From assembly GCF_038806765.1 (NCBI RefSeq), contig NZ_CP152389.1:5208001-5272000 (forward strand): 64,000 nt of DNA, written 5' to 3'. The translations under genes were made by a program, and so were the position numbers. Position 1 is the stretch's first letter; every line of letters starts with the position of its first letter. Origin of the DNA: Mucilaginibacter sp. CSA2-8R. GTDB taxonomy: Bacteria; Bacteroidota; Bacteroidia; Sphingobacteriales; Sphingobacteriaceae. Shown here in pieces: positions 34,731 through 43,485 of this stretch. The notes beneath the pieces are model-generated. The model was not told the origin of the DNA. It did no database searches and was given only the letters and a program-made list of their open reading frames with translations.

Positions 34731-37052
34731 ATGAAATCCAAATTTGTACTGCTCATACTTTCTCTGTTATGTTCTGCTATTGAGGTTAATGCACAACCGG
34801 CCGAGCGTGTTATCACTCCTTTTGATGACAATTGGTCATTTTACAAAGGCGATGCTGCCGGAGCTGATAAAGCCGATTATAACGACAAAGCATGGCGCAA
34901 AGTAAATGTACCGCATGATTGGAGTATTGAGGGGCCGTATGACCAGAATAATCCTACCGGCCGTGGCGGTGGTTACTTGCCAGCCGGTATAGGCTGGTAT
35001 CGTAAGCAGTTTACCCTGGGTAAAAATTTTACAGGCAAACAGGTTACCGTAGAGTTTGATGGGGTAATGGCCTACAGTGAGGTATGGATTAACGGCCATT
35101 ACCTGGGTAAAAGGCCTTACGGTTACATCAGCTTTGTATATGATTTAACACCCTACATTTATTACGACAAGCCTAATGTTATTGCTGTTAAGGCCGATAA
35201 CAGTAATCAGCCTGCATCTCGCTACTACACCGGGGCGGGTATTTACCGGCATGTACGTTTAGTGGGTACTAATCCTGTGCATTTTACGCCCTGGAGTGTT
35301 TATATTAAAACGCCGGTAGCCAATGCTCAAAAAGCAACCGTTAAAATACAGGCACAAATAGTTAACAGCACTAAGGCAGGCAGCGAGTACAAAGTAACTA
35401 CCACTATTATTGATGCATTGGGTAAAACTGTCAGCGCTGCTGGTGGCGTAAAAAAGGTAGCAGCCGGGCAAACTGCTGACTATAGCTACGAAGCACAAGT
35501 TAGCAACCCTGAATTATGGGGTATTGACAAACCTGTTTTATACACTGCCATTACCCGGATTATGCAGGGCAACAAAGTGGTTGATGATGTTAAAACAACT
35601 TTTGGTATTCGTGATGCTAAATTTGAGGCCGCTACCGGTTTCTGGCTTAATGGCAAAAACATCAAAATAAAAGGTGTTTGCCTGCACCATGATGGCGGAG
35701 CTGTTGGTGCAGCTGTGCCTTTAGGTATTTGGGAGCAACGCTTTAAGCAATTAAAAGAAGTAGGCGTAAATGGCATACGTACATCGCACAACCCGGTAGC
35801 ACCTGAATTTTTAGACTTGTGCGACCGCATGGGCTTTTTGGTAATGGACGAAACTTTTGATACCTGGACGGCCGCTAAAAACAACGGCGAAAAAGGCTAT
35901 AACCTCAACTTTACCCAATGGTGGGAGCGTGATACCCACGATATGGTAATGCGCGACCGTAACCACCCATCCATCGTTATTTACAGCGTGGGCAACGAAA
36001 TTCATGACAGCCTGAAAGACTCGGCCGGGTTTAAAAAGTACCGCGATCAGCAAAACCTGATCCATCAGCTTGACCCGGGTCGTCCGGTAACTATGGCGCT
36101 TTTCCGTCCTAACGTTTCGGGCGTTTACGCCAATGGCTTTGCCGATATGATGGATGTGGTTGGGCAAAATTACCGCGAAAACGAACTGATTGCCGCCCAT
36201 GAGGCTCATCCTAACTGGAAAGTAATTGGTACCGAAAACACCCATGTATTAAATATGTGGCTGGCTCTGCGTGATAAACCTTACATGGCTGGGCAATTTT
36301 TATGGACAGGCTTTGATTACCTGGGCGAGGCCGACTGGCCCGAAACGACAAATAACCAGGGCCTGTTTGACCGGGCCGGCAACTGGAAACAGCAAAGTCT
36401 GCAACGCCAAAGCTGGTGGAGCGATAAGCCTGTCGTGCACCTGGTACGTAAATCGGGCAACGCCGGGGCCGGTAACTGGGTTGCCGACTGGACTCCCGAA
36501 GACATAAGCACATATCATGAATCTAAAGTACAGGTTTACAGTAATTGCGATGAGGTAGAGCTGTTCTTGAATGGTAAATCGCAAGGCGTAAAGGCCAAAC
36601 CTGCCAATGATGCGCCCCGCGAGTGGGACCTGACTTTTGAAAAAGGAACCATTAAGGCCATTGGGCGTAACAAAGGTAAAGAAGCAGCTGCCGAGGAATT
36701 TAAAACAGCCGGCACACCCGCCAAGCTGTTATTAACTGCCAGCCAAAATAAACTAAGCCACAATTGGGATGATGTTGCGATTGTAAGAGCCACTTTGCTT
36801 GATGCTGCGGGCAATATTTGTACCAATGCCGATAACCTGGTAAAATTTGCCATTAGTGGTGCCGGTTTTATACAGGCGGTGGATAACGGAAACATCATCA
36901 GCCACGAGCCTTACCAGGCTTCGGAGCGCAAGGTGTCCCGGGGTAGTTGCGTAGCTATCCTGAAAGCTGGTGACGGTGCGGGTAATACAACGCTTAAAGC
37001 CAGCGTAGTAGGTTTGCCTGATGCATCTATTAATCTACAGGTTAATAAATAA
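34731..37052 (+). CDS. GH2 beta-galactosidase-like hydrolase
   Basis: The 773-residue secreted enzyme (signal peptide ending IEVNAQ) has the full GH2 layout. An N-terminal jelly roll (about 22-190; VPHDWSIEGPYDQ, GIGWYRKQFTLG) is followed by an immunoglobulin-like domain and a TIM barrel. The acid/base glutamate is in SVGNEIHDS and the nucleophile candidate is in IGTENTHVLN, followed by GQFLWTGFDYLGE. C-terminal beta domains (LLLTASQNKLSHNWDDVAIVRATLLDAAGN) complete it. Enzymes of this subgroup remove beta-galactose, here plausibly from galactan side chains of rhamnogalacturonan I. It is 53 bases after the lyase gene and part of the same transcript. Confidence 0.88.
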   Translation: MKSKFVLLILSLLCSAIEVNAQPAERVITPFDDNWSFYKGDAAGADKADYNDKAWRKVNVPHDWSIEGPYDQNNPTGRGGGYLPAGIGWYRKQFTLGKNFTGKQVTVEFDGVMAYSEVWINGHYLGKRPYGYISFVYDLTPYIYYDKPNVIAVKADNSNQPASRYYTGAGIYRHVRLVGTNPVHFTPWSVYIKTPVANAQKATVKIQAQIVNSTKAGSEYKVTTTIIDALGKTVSAAGGVKKVAAGQTADYSYEAQVSNPELWGIDKPVLYTAITRIMQGNKVVDDVKTTFGIRDAKFEAATGFWLNGKNIKIKGVCLHHDGGAVGAAVPLGIWEQRFKQLKEVGVNGIRTSHNPVAPEFLDLCDRMGFLVMDETFDTWTAAKNNGEKGYNLNFTQWWERDTHDMVMRDRNHPSIVIYSVGNEIHDSLKDSAGFKKYRDQQNLIHQLDPGRPVTMALFRPNVSGVYANGFADMMDVVGQNYRENELIAAHEAHPNWKVIGTENTHVLNMWLALRDKPYMAGQFLWTGFDYLGEADWPETTNNQGLFDRAGNWKQQSLQRQSWWSDKPVVHLVRKSGNAGAGNWVADWTPEDISTYHESKVQVYSNCDEVELFLNGKSQGVKAKPANDAPREWDLTFEKGTIKAIGRNKGKEAAAEEFKTAGTPAKLLLTASQNKLSHNWDDVAIVRATLLDAAGNICTNADNLVKFAISGAGFIQAVDNGNIISHEPYQASERKVSRGSCVAILKAGDGAGNTTLKASVVGLPDASINLQVNK

Positions 37053-37104
37053 CGTTTAAACCATATAGCTATTTGTCACTCCTAATCATACCAACTGTTT
37101 TTAA

Positions 37105-37875
37105 ATGAAGAAGATTTTTAAGTTCGCAGGTTTAGCATGCATTGCCTTAATAGCAGGCTTGGCTTTTAAGCAGCCTACTAAACCGGTTATTTACCTCATC
37201 GGCGATTCTACCGTGCATAATTCTGATAAGGTGCAGTGGGGCTGGGGTTCTATTTTGCCCGACTACTTTGATTTGAGCAAAATCAGCATCAATAACCAGG
37301 CAATGGCCGGGCGCAGTACCCGTACCTTTATTAAAGAAAACCGCTGGCACCGGGTAGATTCGATGCTGCGCCCAGGCGATTACGTGCTTATGCAGTTTGG
37401 CCACAATGAAGGCAGCAAACCCGACACCAACAAGGCAGGCTATCGCGGTGTGCTGAAAGGCACCGGCGAAGAAACCGTAGATTTAACCTGGCCCAACGGC
37501 AGTAAAGAAACTGTACATACTTATGGCTGGTACCTGCGTAAGTTTATTCGTGAAACCAAAGCTAAAGGTGCTACGCCCATTGTTTTGTCTATGATTCCGC
37601 GCAACGAGTTTAGAGACGGCAAGGTATTGCGCGCCGATAATGATTATGGCAAGTGGGCTAAAGAAATAGCCGAACAGGAAAAAGTAGTCTTTATTAACTT
37701 AAACGGCATCACTGCGGATAAGTATGACACCTGGGGCGCCGATTCGGTTAAAAAGTTTTTCCCCGGCGATCATACACATCCTAATAAAATGGGGGCTACC
37801 GTAAATGCCGAATCGGTAGTGGCGGGCATCAGGGCTAATCCATCTATCGCACTAAATAAATACCTCAAAAAATAA
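37105..37875 (+). CDS. Rhamnogalacturonan acetylesterase (CE12), short form A
   Basis: The 256-residue secreted SGNH hydrolase has block I GDSTVHNSDKVQWGWGS, block II NNQAMAGRSTRTF, block III QFGHNEG and block V GDHTHPNKMGATVNAESV. It lacks the N-terminal beta domain of the esterase at 32097. The stop and the start of the next esterase gene are one base apart. It probably removes acetyl groups at positions different from its neighbours; that is inference from the presence of three paralogues. Confidence 0.9.
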   Translation: MKKIFKFAGLACIALIAGLAFKQPTKPVIYLIGDSTVHNSDKVQWGWGSILPDYFDLSKISINNQAMAGRSTRTFIKENRWHRVDSMLRPGDYVLMQFGHNEGSKPDTNKAGYRGVLKGTGEETVDLTWPNGSKETVHTYGWYLRKFIRETKAKGATPIVLSMIPRNEFRDGKVLRADNDYGKWAKEIAEQEKVVFINLNGITADKYDTWGADSVKKFFPGDHTHPNKMGATVNAESVVAGIRANPSIALNKYLKK

Positions 37876-37876
37876 G

Positions 37877-38683
37877 ATGAAACTTTCGCAAAATATTAAG
37901 GCTGTACTTGCAGCATTATTACTGGTTGGAGCGGCCGGTATATTATTCTCCTTTGTGCAAAAGCCAAAACCGGTATTATATCTGGTAGGCGACTCTACCG
38001 TAAAAAACGGCAAAGGCAAAGGAGACGGTGGCTTGTGGGGATGGGGTAGTTACCTGGGCAACTATTTTGATACTACCCGCATCACAGTAGAAAATGATGC
38101 CCTGGGCGGTACCAGCAGCCGTACATTTCAAACCAAAGGATTATGGGACCAGGTAGTTGCTAAGATTAAGCCCGGCGACTATGTAGTTATGCAGTTCGGT
38201 CATAATGACTCGAGCCCGCTGGTAGATACCTCGCGTGCCCGAGGCACCATCAAAAGTAACGGCGACGAACAGCAGGAGCTTTATAACCCGCTCACCAAAC
38301 AGCAGGAAGTAATACATAGTTATGGCTGGTACCTGCGTAAAATGATTGGCGAGGCTAAAGCCAAAGGTGCCACTGTAGCAGTTTGCTCACTTATACCACG
38401 TAATAGCTGGAAAGATGGTAAGGTAAACCGCAATACCAATGACTATGTTTTGTGGGCAAGCCAGGCAGCTAAACAGGCCGGCGCTACTTTTATTGAACTG
38501 AACCAGCTGGTGTCTGACGTTTATGATAAAGAAGGAGAAGAAAAAGTAAAGACAGCTTATTTTACCACTACCGACCATACACATACCAGTTTAGATGGTG
38601 CTAAGCTAAACGCGCAGTTAGTAGCCGGAGGCATTCGTAGCAGCAAAGGCTTTTCGCTCAGTAAATATTTACTGAAGAAATAG
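37877..38683 (+). CDS. Rhamnogalacturonan acetylesterase (CE12), short form B
   Basis: This 268-residue SGNH hydrolase is paralogous to the gene just upstream. It has block I GDSTVKNGKGKGDGGLWGWGS, block II NDALGGTSSRTF, block III QFGHND and block V TTDHTHTSLDGAKLNAQLV. A shared segment (SYGWYLRKMI here, TYGWYLRKFI in its neighbour) and the common YLKK/YLLKK end support tandem duplication. The N-terminus has a hydrophobic segment (AVLAALLLVGAAGILFSFVQ), either a signal peptide or an anchor. It starts one base after the previous stop. Confidence 0.9.
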   Translation: MKLSQNIKAVLAALLLVGAAGILFSFVQKPKPVLYLVGDSTVKNGKGKGDGGLWGWGSYLGNYFDTTRITVENDALGGTSSRTFQTKGLWDQVVAKIKPGDYVVMQFGHNDSSPLVDTSRARGTIKSNGDEQQELYNPLTKQQEVIHSYGWYLRKMIGEAKAKGATVAVCSLIPRNSWKDGKVNRNTNDYVLWASQAAKQAGATFIELNQLVSDVYDKEGEEKVKTAYFTTTDHTHTSLDGAKLNAQLVAGGIRSSKGFSLSKYLLKK

Positions 38684-38813
38684 TCAAGAACATTCCACAA
38701 ATGTTTTGTGGTTGAGCATTGCAAATTAACCGGTTTCTAATATAGAAATACTTAATTGCGGCGCTCCCGAAGCAAACATCATTAAAAAACAGATTGACAA
38801 TAAAACACACTTT

Positions 38814-39962
38814 ATGTTAAAAGCTAAACTAAGTTCATCTATCATGATAGCCGGTTTGATGCTGGTTGCTCCCTTTAAGGATTTGCATGCACAAAAACTG
38901 CCTGCAAAATCTAAAATTGTGAGTGATATGGAACTGGCCAACTCTTATTTTATGAAGAAATGGCCTGATCCGGGTACGCCTACTAATGTTAATGGTAAGG
39001 TGCGCACCAGTAATTTATGGACACGTGCCGTTTATTATGAAGGATTGATGGCCTTACATAAAATAGACCCTAAGAAAGAATACTATCAGTATGCTATAGA
39101 TTGGGCCAACCATCATAAATGGGAACCGCGCGATGGGATGAACACCCGCAATGCCGACAACCAGTGTTGCGGACAAACTTATATTGAGCTTTACCAACTG
39201 GATAAAAAGCCGGAGTACATTGAGCCCATCAAGAAAAACATTGACCTGATGCTGGCCAGCGATAAAATTGACGATTGGCACTGGATTGATGCACTGCAAA
39301 TGGCCATGCCCATATTTGCCAAGTTAGGAACGATTTATAAAGATGACCGCTATTTTGAAAAGATGTATGAGATATACAATTATTCAAAAACAGTGCACGG
39401 AGGCAAAGGGCTCTATAACACACAGGAACGTTTATGGTGGCGTGATAAAGATTTTGTGCCACCTTATAAAGAACCTAACGGAGCCAATTGTTACTGGTCG
39501 CGCGGTAATGGTTGGGTAGTGGCAGCTATGGTACGCGTGCTTGAGGTGATGCCTAAAAATGCACCGCACCGTGCCGAGTACCTGCAAATGTACAAAGACA
39601 TGATTGCTGCGCTGGTACCACTACAGCGTACTGACGGATATTGGAACGTAAGCTTAATGGATCCTACTAACTACGGCGGTAAGGAGCTAACCGGTACTTC
39701 GCTGTTTATTTACGGTATGGCTTGGGGCGTTAATAACGGCATACTAAAAAAGGCAACCTATCAGCCTATTATTGCCAAAGCCTGGAATGCTATGGCTAAA
39801 GACTGTTTGCACCCCGATGGCATGCTGGGTTACGTACAAGGCACCGGTAAAGAACCGAAGGATGGCCAGCCTGTTAGCTACGACCACATCCCCGATTTTG
39901 AAGATTACGGCTTGGGTTGCTACCTGTTAGCAGGCAGCGAAATAGCCCGCTTAAGCAAATAA
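38814..39962 (+). CDS. GH105 unsaturated rhamnogalacturonyl hydrolase
   Basis: The 382-residue secreted enzyme (signal peptide ending DLHAQ) is an (alpha/alpha)6 barrel. Its family motifs are TSNLWTRAVYYEGLMAL, DDWHWIDALQMAMPIFAKLG (catalytic Asp candidate), YWSRGNGWVVAAMVRVLEVMP and GTSLFIYGMAWGVNNGIL. It cleaves the unsaturated galacturonyl-rhamnose bond left by rhamnogalacturonan lyases. It is the last gene of the plus-strand cluster, 130 bases after the second short esterase and followed by a long hairpin. Compared with the GH105 at 28337, it is shorter and has a different catalytic-loop sequence, so they probably act on different products. Confidence 0.9.
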   Translation: MLKAKLSSSIMIAGLMLVAPFKDLHAQKLPAKSKIVSDMELANSYFMKKWPDPGTPTNVNGKVRTSNLWTRAVYYEGLMALHKIDPKKEYYQYAIDWANHHKWEPRDGMNTRNADNQCCGQTYIELYQLDKKPEYIEPIKKNIDLMLASDKIDDWHWIDALQMAMPIFAKLGTIYKDDRYFEKMYEIYNYSKTVHGGKGLYNTQERLWWRDKDFVPPYKEPNGANCYWSRGNGWVVAAMVRVLEVMPKNAPHRAEYLQMYKDMIAALVPLQRTDGYWNVSLMDPTNYGGKELTGTSLFIYGMAWGVNNGILKKATYQPIIAKAWNAMAKDCLHPDGMLGYVQGTGKEPKDGQPVSYDHIPDFEDYGLGCYLLAGSEIARLSK

Positions 39963-39978
39963 ATAAGTTATAAAACAA

Positions 39979-40010
39979 CCAACAATAGCCGCAAATGCGG
40001 CTATTGTTGG
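39979..40010 (+). terminator. Terminator of the pectin gene cluster
   Basis: A long perfect inverted repeat of 15 bp per arm (39979-39993 with 39996-40010) lies 16 bases after the last gene. The T tract that follows is short, so termination strength is uncertain. Confidence 0.7.
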
Positions 40011-40088
40011 TTAAAAGGATTACGAACAAGTATCAAGTGCTCCTCTTCGAGGTTTTTTTCATTATTCAATTTACAAGATCAGCATCCT

Positions 40089-40862
40089 TTACTTCGGCTT
40101 ATTAATCTCGACCCGCTGCTTTTCTTTTTTGGCTTTAGCTTTCAGGTTGAGTAACTCTACAAGTACGGCAAAAGCCATCGCGAAATAGATATAGCCTTTG
40201 GGTATTTCCTGGTCGAATGACTCGGCCAGCAACGATACACCGATGAGCAGCAGGAAAGAAAGGGCCAGCATTTTTACGGTAGGATGCCTGTTTACAAAAC
40301 CGGCAATGGGCGACGAAGCCCACAACATGATGCCAACCGAAATTACCACGGCGGCAATCATCACTTCTACATGGTCGGCCAAACCAACCGCCGTAATTAC
40401 CGAATCGAGCGAAAACACGATATCCAGCAACATAATCTGCACAATGGCTGCCCAAAAAGATTGTGGCTTGGTATCATGCTCATCTTCCTCAGCGTGGTCA
40501 ATATTTTCGTGAATTTCGTGGCTGCTTTTATAAATCAAAAACAAACCGCCCACCAGTAAAATCAAATCGCGGCCCGAAAAGGCCAGACGTTCGGCCCAGT
40601 CATGATTACTGATACTGAGTACCTCGCCCAGGTTGATGAAAGGCTTGGTAAGCTTCATGATCCAGCTGATAGATAACAGCAATAAAATCCGGGTAAGCAT
40701 GGCACCAGCCAAACCTAATTTGCGGGCTCTATCTTGCTGGTTTCCGGGCAGCTTACCGGCTTGTATCGAAACAAAAATGATATTGTCGATGCCCAGTACA
40801 ATCTCAAGCAAGGTTAAGGTAGCCAGCGATATCCAGGCTTCGGGATTATTGAGTAACTCCAT
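40089..40862 (-). CDS. TerC family integral membrane protein
   Basis: The 257-residue protein has about seven membrane segments. It carries the two acidic TerC motifs in mirrored repeats: TLLEIVLGIDNIIFVSI near the start and IMLLDIVFSLDSVITAVGL near residue 145. TerC proteins are linked to tellurite resistance and, in several bacteria, to manganese export. The C-terminus is short and charged with no CBS or CorC domain. It is monocistronic and placed between the pectin cluster and the sigma-factor operon. Confidence 0.92.
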   Translation of the reverse strand: MELLNNPEAWISLATLTLLEIVLGIDNIIFVSIQAGKLPGNQQDRARKLGLAGAMLTRILLLLSISWIMKLTKPFINLGEVLSISNHDWAERLAFSGRDLILLVGGLFLIYKSSHEIHENIDHAEEDEHDTKPQSFWAAIVQIMLLDIVFSLDSVITAVGLADHVEVMIAAVVISVGIMLWASSPIAGFVNRHPTVKMLALSFLLLIGVSLLAESFDQEIPKGYIYFAMAFAVLVELLNLKAKAKKEKQRVEINKPK

Positions 40863-40893
40863 CTTACAGGATTAATATGCCCATAAAACAGCA

Positions 40894-40922
40894 AAACCCT
40901 TGCCGAATAACAGCAAGGGTTT
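40894..40922 (-). terminator. Terminator after the adhesin-like gene of the sigma operon
   Basis: A 10-bp perfect stem (40894-40903 with 40913-40922) closes a nine-base loop. On the minus strand it lies 31 bases beyond the stop at 40953, just before the TerC gene starts. The stem ends in TTT, which continues as T on the minus strand. Confidence 0.7.
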
Positions 40923-40952
40923 ATATTTATATGAACAGAGCGAGAATTATTA

Positions 40953-42317
40953 TTAATCGAATTTAACCTGCGAATAAGTTGATTTAATAGTAATGGCTTT
41001 ATCCGGGTTGCCCTTATTTACCTGGCCTTTAAAAGTACGTGTTGTAGAGTAGTGACGCGTATTTTCTTCGGGTGTAGTGTTAATTACTTTTACCACATTT
41101 TTGTCGTAATCAAAACTTCCGAGTGTGGTAGTTACGTCAAAGTCGTAATCATCTTTTACACCAAGGTTTACTTTGGTATAGGTGGCTTTTATATTTAAAT
41201 TTTTACAGTTTTTATCTACCTCTAACACCTTAATTCCATTGCCATAAACGGCAGCTAAATCACCATTGGTTTTAAGTCTGTCTACATTCATTCCGCCGTA
41301 TACTACTCTTGCTTTAATGTTATTAGCGGTACCTAAATCAAGACTGCCGTAGGTTATATTCACTGCGCCATTATTCATAGTGCTTATTTTAGCATCACCA
41401 TTGGTAAGCCTTATTTCAGGATTATTTAATTCCTGTGAAATAAGAGCTCCTGAGGTAAGCGCAATATTCACTTTTCCGGATAAGTTAGGCAAAATCACGT
41501 TTCCAAACTTATTAGTAACATCTAACTGGCTTTTAGCCGGCATGTAAACGGTATAGTTAATCACCATTTTACGGGTGTAGCTTTTACCCGAACTAAACCA
41601 GGCACCTATCACATTGGTATTGGTATTTTTTACCATAGTTGGTGCAATGCTGGTTTTAAAAGAAATTACTGAGTTTTCTTTACTGTCCTGGATAGAAATA
41701 TTATCCAGCAGTTTCTGAGCATCTTCTTCCTCATTGGCATAAGCCATCATTTGCACATCAACTTTCACTTCATTTTTAGACCAGGTGTTTACCGTAACCT
41801 TGCCATAGGCATTGTTAATGGTTAGCTTATCATCAGCATCTACGTTGTAGCTTTTGCTGTAAATTTTAGTTTTCTCTTTGATTTCGCCATTTTGTACTTT
41901 CTCCTGCAGCGATTTCTCGTCGAATTTAAAATTATAAACATTAGGTGACAGCCTTAGACTATTCAACTGCGTGTAAACATGAGGTGTTATTTTGCCCAAA
42001 CCCTCTAAATTAGGCACAACAGTTATACCCAGGCCTTTATCGGCACCGGAAATGTTGAAATCATCAACATGCGCCAGGGCACGAGTAGTTAACTCTTTGG
42101 AAAGCTTTTGCAGTTCGGCAGATTTTTCCTTCAGTTTTTTCATCTGCAATTTTTGCACTTGTTTTTGCAAGTCGCGCATCTGGCCTTGCAGCTTTTGCAT
42201 CTGCTTGTCAAAGTCCTTGTCGCTGTCGGCTTTGTTTTGTTGTGCAAAGCTTCCCTGCACGGCAACCAGCAAGCTGCATAACAAAAGTGCTTTTATATTA
42301 AATATTTTTAGTTTCAT
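40953..42317 (-). CDS. Secreted DUF4097-like beta-repeat (adhesin-like) protein
   Basis: The start is the ATG at 42317; an in-frame GTG four codons upstream is less likely. Both overlap the end of the upstream anti-sigma-like gene. The 454-residue protein has a signal peptide (ending QGSFAQ) and a heptad-rich coiled coil (about 30-75, KQMQKLQGQMRDLQKQVQKL). A long beta-strand-rich region follows, of the DUF4097/putative-adhesin type, with recurring segments such as YGKVTVNTWSKNEVKVDV, NKFGNVILPNLSGKVNIAL and YGSLDLGTANNIKARVVYGGM. It is probably periplasmic or surface-exposed. It is the third gene of the sigma/anti-sigma operon. Confidence 0.8.
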   Translation of the reverse strand: MKLKIFNIKALLLCSLLVAVQGSFAQQNKADSDKDFDKQMQKLQGQMRDLQKQVQKLQMKKLKEKSAELQKLSKELTTRALAHVDDFNISGADKGLGITVVPNLEGLGKITPHVYTQLNSLRLSPNVYNFKFDEKSLQEKVQNGEIKEKTKIYSKSYNVDADDKLTINNAYGKVTVNTWSKNEVKVDVQMMAYANEEEDAQKLLDNISIQDSKENSVISFKTSIAPTMVKNTNTNVIGAWFSSGKSYTRKMVINYTVYMPAKSQLDVTNKFGNVILPNLSGKVNIALTSGALISQELNNPEIRLTNGDAKISTMNNGAVNITYGSLDLGTANNIKARVVYGGMNVDRLKTNGDLAAVYGNGIKVLEVDKNCKNLNIKATYTKVNLGVKDDYDFDVTTTLGSFDYDKNVVKVINTTPEENTRHYSTTRTFKGQVNKGNPDKAITIKSTYSQVKFD

Positions 42318-42864
42318 GGGTGGGTTCACTTTTACTGTCTCTAAACTGTTCTATCACTTGTAATTGCTGATTAAGCACCTCGGCTTGTATTTGCAAGTTC
42401 CGGATCATTGCACGTAAAACTCGTTCCTGATTAGGACTGGTGGCTAAATCATGTTTAAGCTTTTTATAAGATGCTTCCATCTTGTTAATCTCACCGTTAA
42501 ACTCCCGGTATAATTGCGGGTCGTTTTTGGCAAGTTCTTTTAATTCGTTGCGTTTACTTTCAATCAGCGATGCATATTGCACCTGCTGTTTAGCATATTC
42601 GGGGTTAATGGCTGCTAAATCAACACCTGTACTTTTCTGACTTTGCAGATAAGCGCCAAAGCCCACCGCCATTACTACAATAATGATAGCGGCTACCCGC
42701 AATACAAAACCTAAAGAAAAGGTTTTAGCCTCAGGCTTTTTTGGCAGCTCTACTACATCGGGTTCCATTTGCTGCGCTATCTTGTTCCATAAGCCTGCTC
42801 CCGGCTCCAGGTCATCAAACTCTTCGCGGTTATCAATAATAAATTTTTCTAATCGCTTGCTCAT
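42298..42864 (-). CDS. Putative anti-sigma factor (single-pass membrane protein)
   Basis: The 188-residue protein has a cytoplasmic N-terminal part (about 1-50) with the phrase FDDLEPGAGLWNKIAQQM. One membrane segment follows (about 52-72, LRVAAIIIVVMAVGFGAYL), then a periplasmic helical part rich in charged residues (LIESKRNELKELAKNDPQ, NKMEASYKKLKHDLA). It lacks a recognisable zinc anti-sigma HxxxCxxC motif. The anti-sigma role is inferred from topology and from its one-base overlap with the ECF sigma gene upstream. Its 3' end overlaps the adhesin-like gene by about 20 bases. Confidence 0.72.
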   Translation of the reverse strand: MSKRLEKFIIDNREEFDDLEPGAGLWNKIAQQMEPDVVELPKKPEAKTFSLGFVLRVAAIIIVVMAVGFGAYLQSQKSTGVDLAAINPEYAKQQVQYASLIESKRNELKELAKNDPQLYREFNGEINKMEASYKKLKHDLATSPNQERVLRAMIRNLQIQAEVLNQQLQVIEQFRDSKSEPTHETKNI

Positions 42865-43421
42865 TAGGCTACTCCTCTTACTTTCAGTACTTCGCTAAGT
42901 TTTCTTTTAGCTCTCAAAAACTGGGTTCTTGAGGTATTTTCGGTTATATTTAAAATCTGTCCTATCTCTTCGTGGTCATATCCTTCTAACAAGTAGAGTG
43001 ATAACACCACCCGGTACCCTTCGGGTAAAAGCTTCATGGCTTCTTTAATCTGCTCCACCCGGTATTGTATATCTTCATCATCACTTTCCTCCTCATCGGG
43101 TATGTTTTCTAATTGTTCGCTTTCCATTTCTACCCATTCTAACTTGCGCTTGCGGAGCAGGTTAATGGAGCGGTTAACCACAATTTGCTTTAACCACAAA
43201 CCAAAAGTAGTTTCCTGCCTAAAATCTTTTACCTTATTAAAGGCATCCAAAAAAGATTCCTGCAGCACGTCCTGGGCCTCGTCCACATTATTCAATATCC
43301 GAAACGCCACGTTTAACATGGCCTTCGAGTACAGGCGATACAACTCATAGCAGGCTTTTTTACTTCCCTGCTTGCACTCAACCACCAGTTGATAGTGCTT
43401 GTCTATGTATAAGGCTTCCAA
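42864..43421 (-). CDS. ECF-type RNA polymerase sigma factor
   Basis: The 185-residue protein has sigma-70 region 2 (about 20-90; AFRILNNVDEAQDVLQESFLDAFNKVKDF). A short acidic linker follows (IPDEEESDDEDIQ), then region 4 (about 122-178; LPEGYRVVLSLYLLEGYDHEEIGQILNITENTSRTQFLRAKRKL). The only start that keeps region 2 intact is a TTG at 43421, because an in-frame stop lies just upstream. The gene leads an operon with a membrane protein that is probably its anti-sigma factor and a secreted adhesin-like protein, joined by overlapping ends. Confidence 0.9.
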   Translation of the reverse strand: MEALYIDKHYQLVVECKQGSKKACYELYRLYSKAMLNVAFRILNNVDEAQDVLQESFLDAFNKVKDFRQETTFGLWLKQIVVNRSINLLRKRKLEWVEMESEQLENIPDEEESDDEDIQYRVEQIKEAMKLLPEGYRVVLSLYLLEGYDHEEIGQILNITENTSRTQFLRAKRKLSEVLKVRGVA

Positions 43422-43485
43422 TCGTGATTAGCTTTCAAGTTACAAGACGCAGCATTTTCTGCAGCGTTGCACCAACGCTAAAAAA

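Noticed and set aside
36211..36584. Several overlapping minus-strand open frames inside the GH2 beta-galactosidase gene
   Set aside because: They are antisense shadows of a conserved coding region; the plus-strand GH2 frame contains the catalytic motifs.
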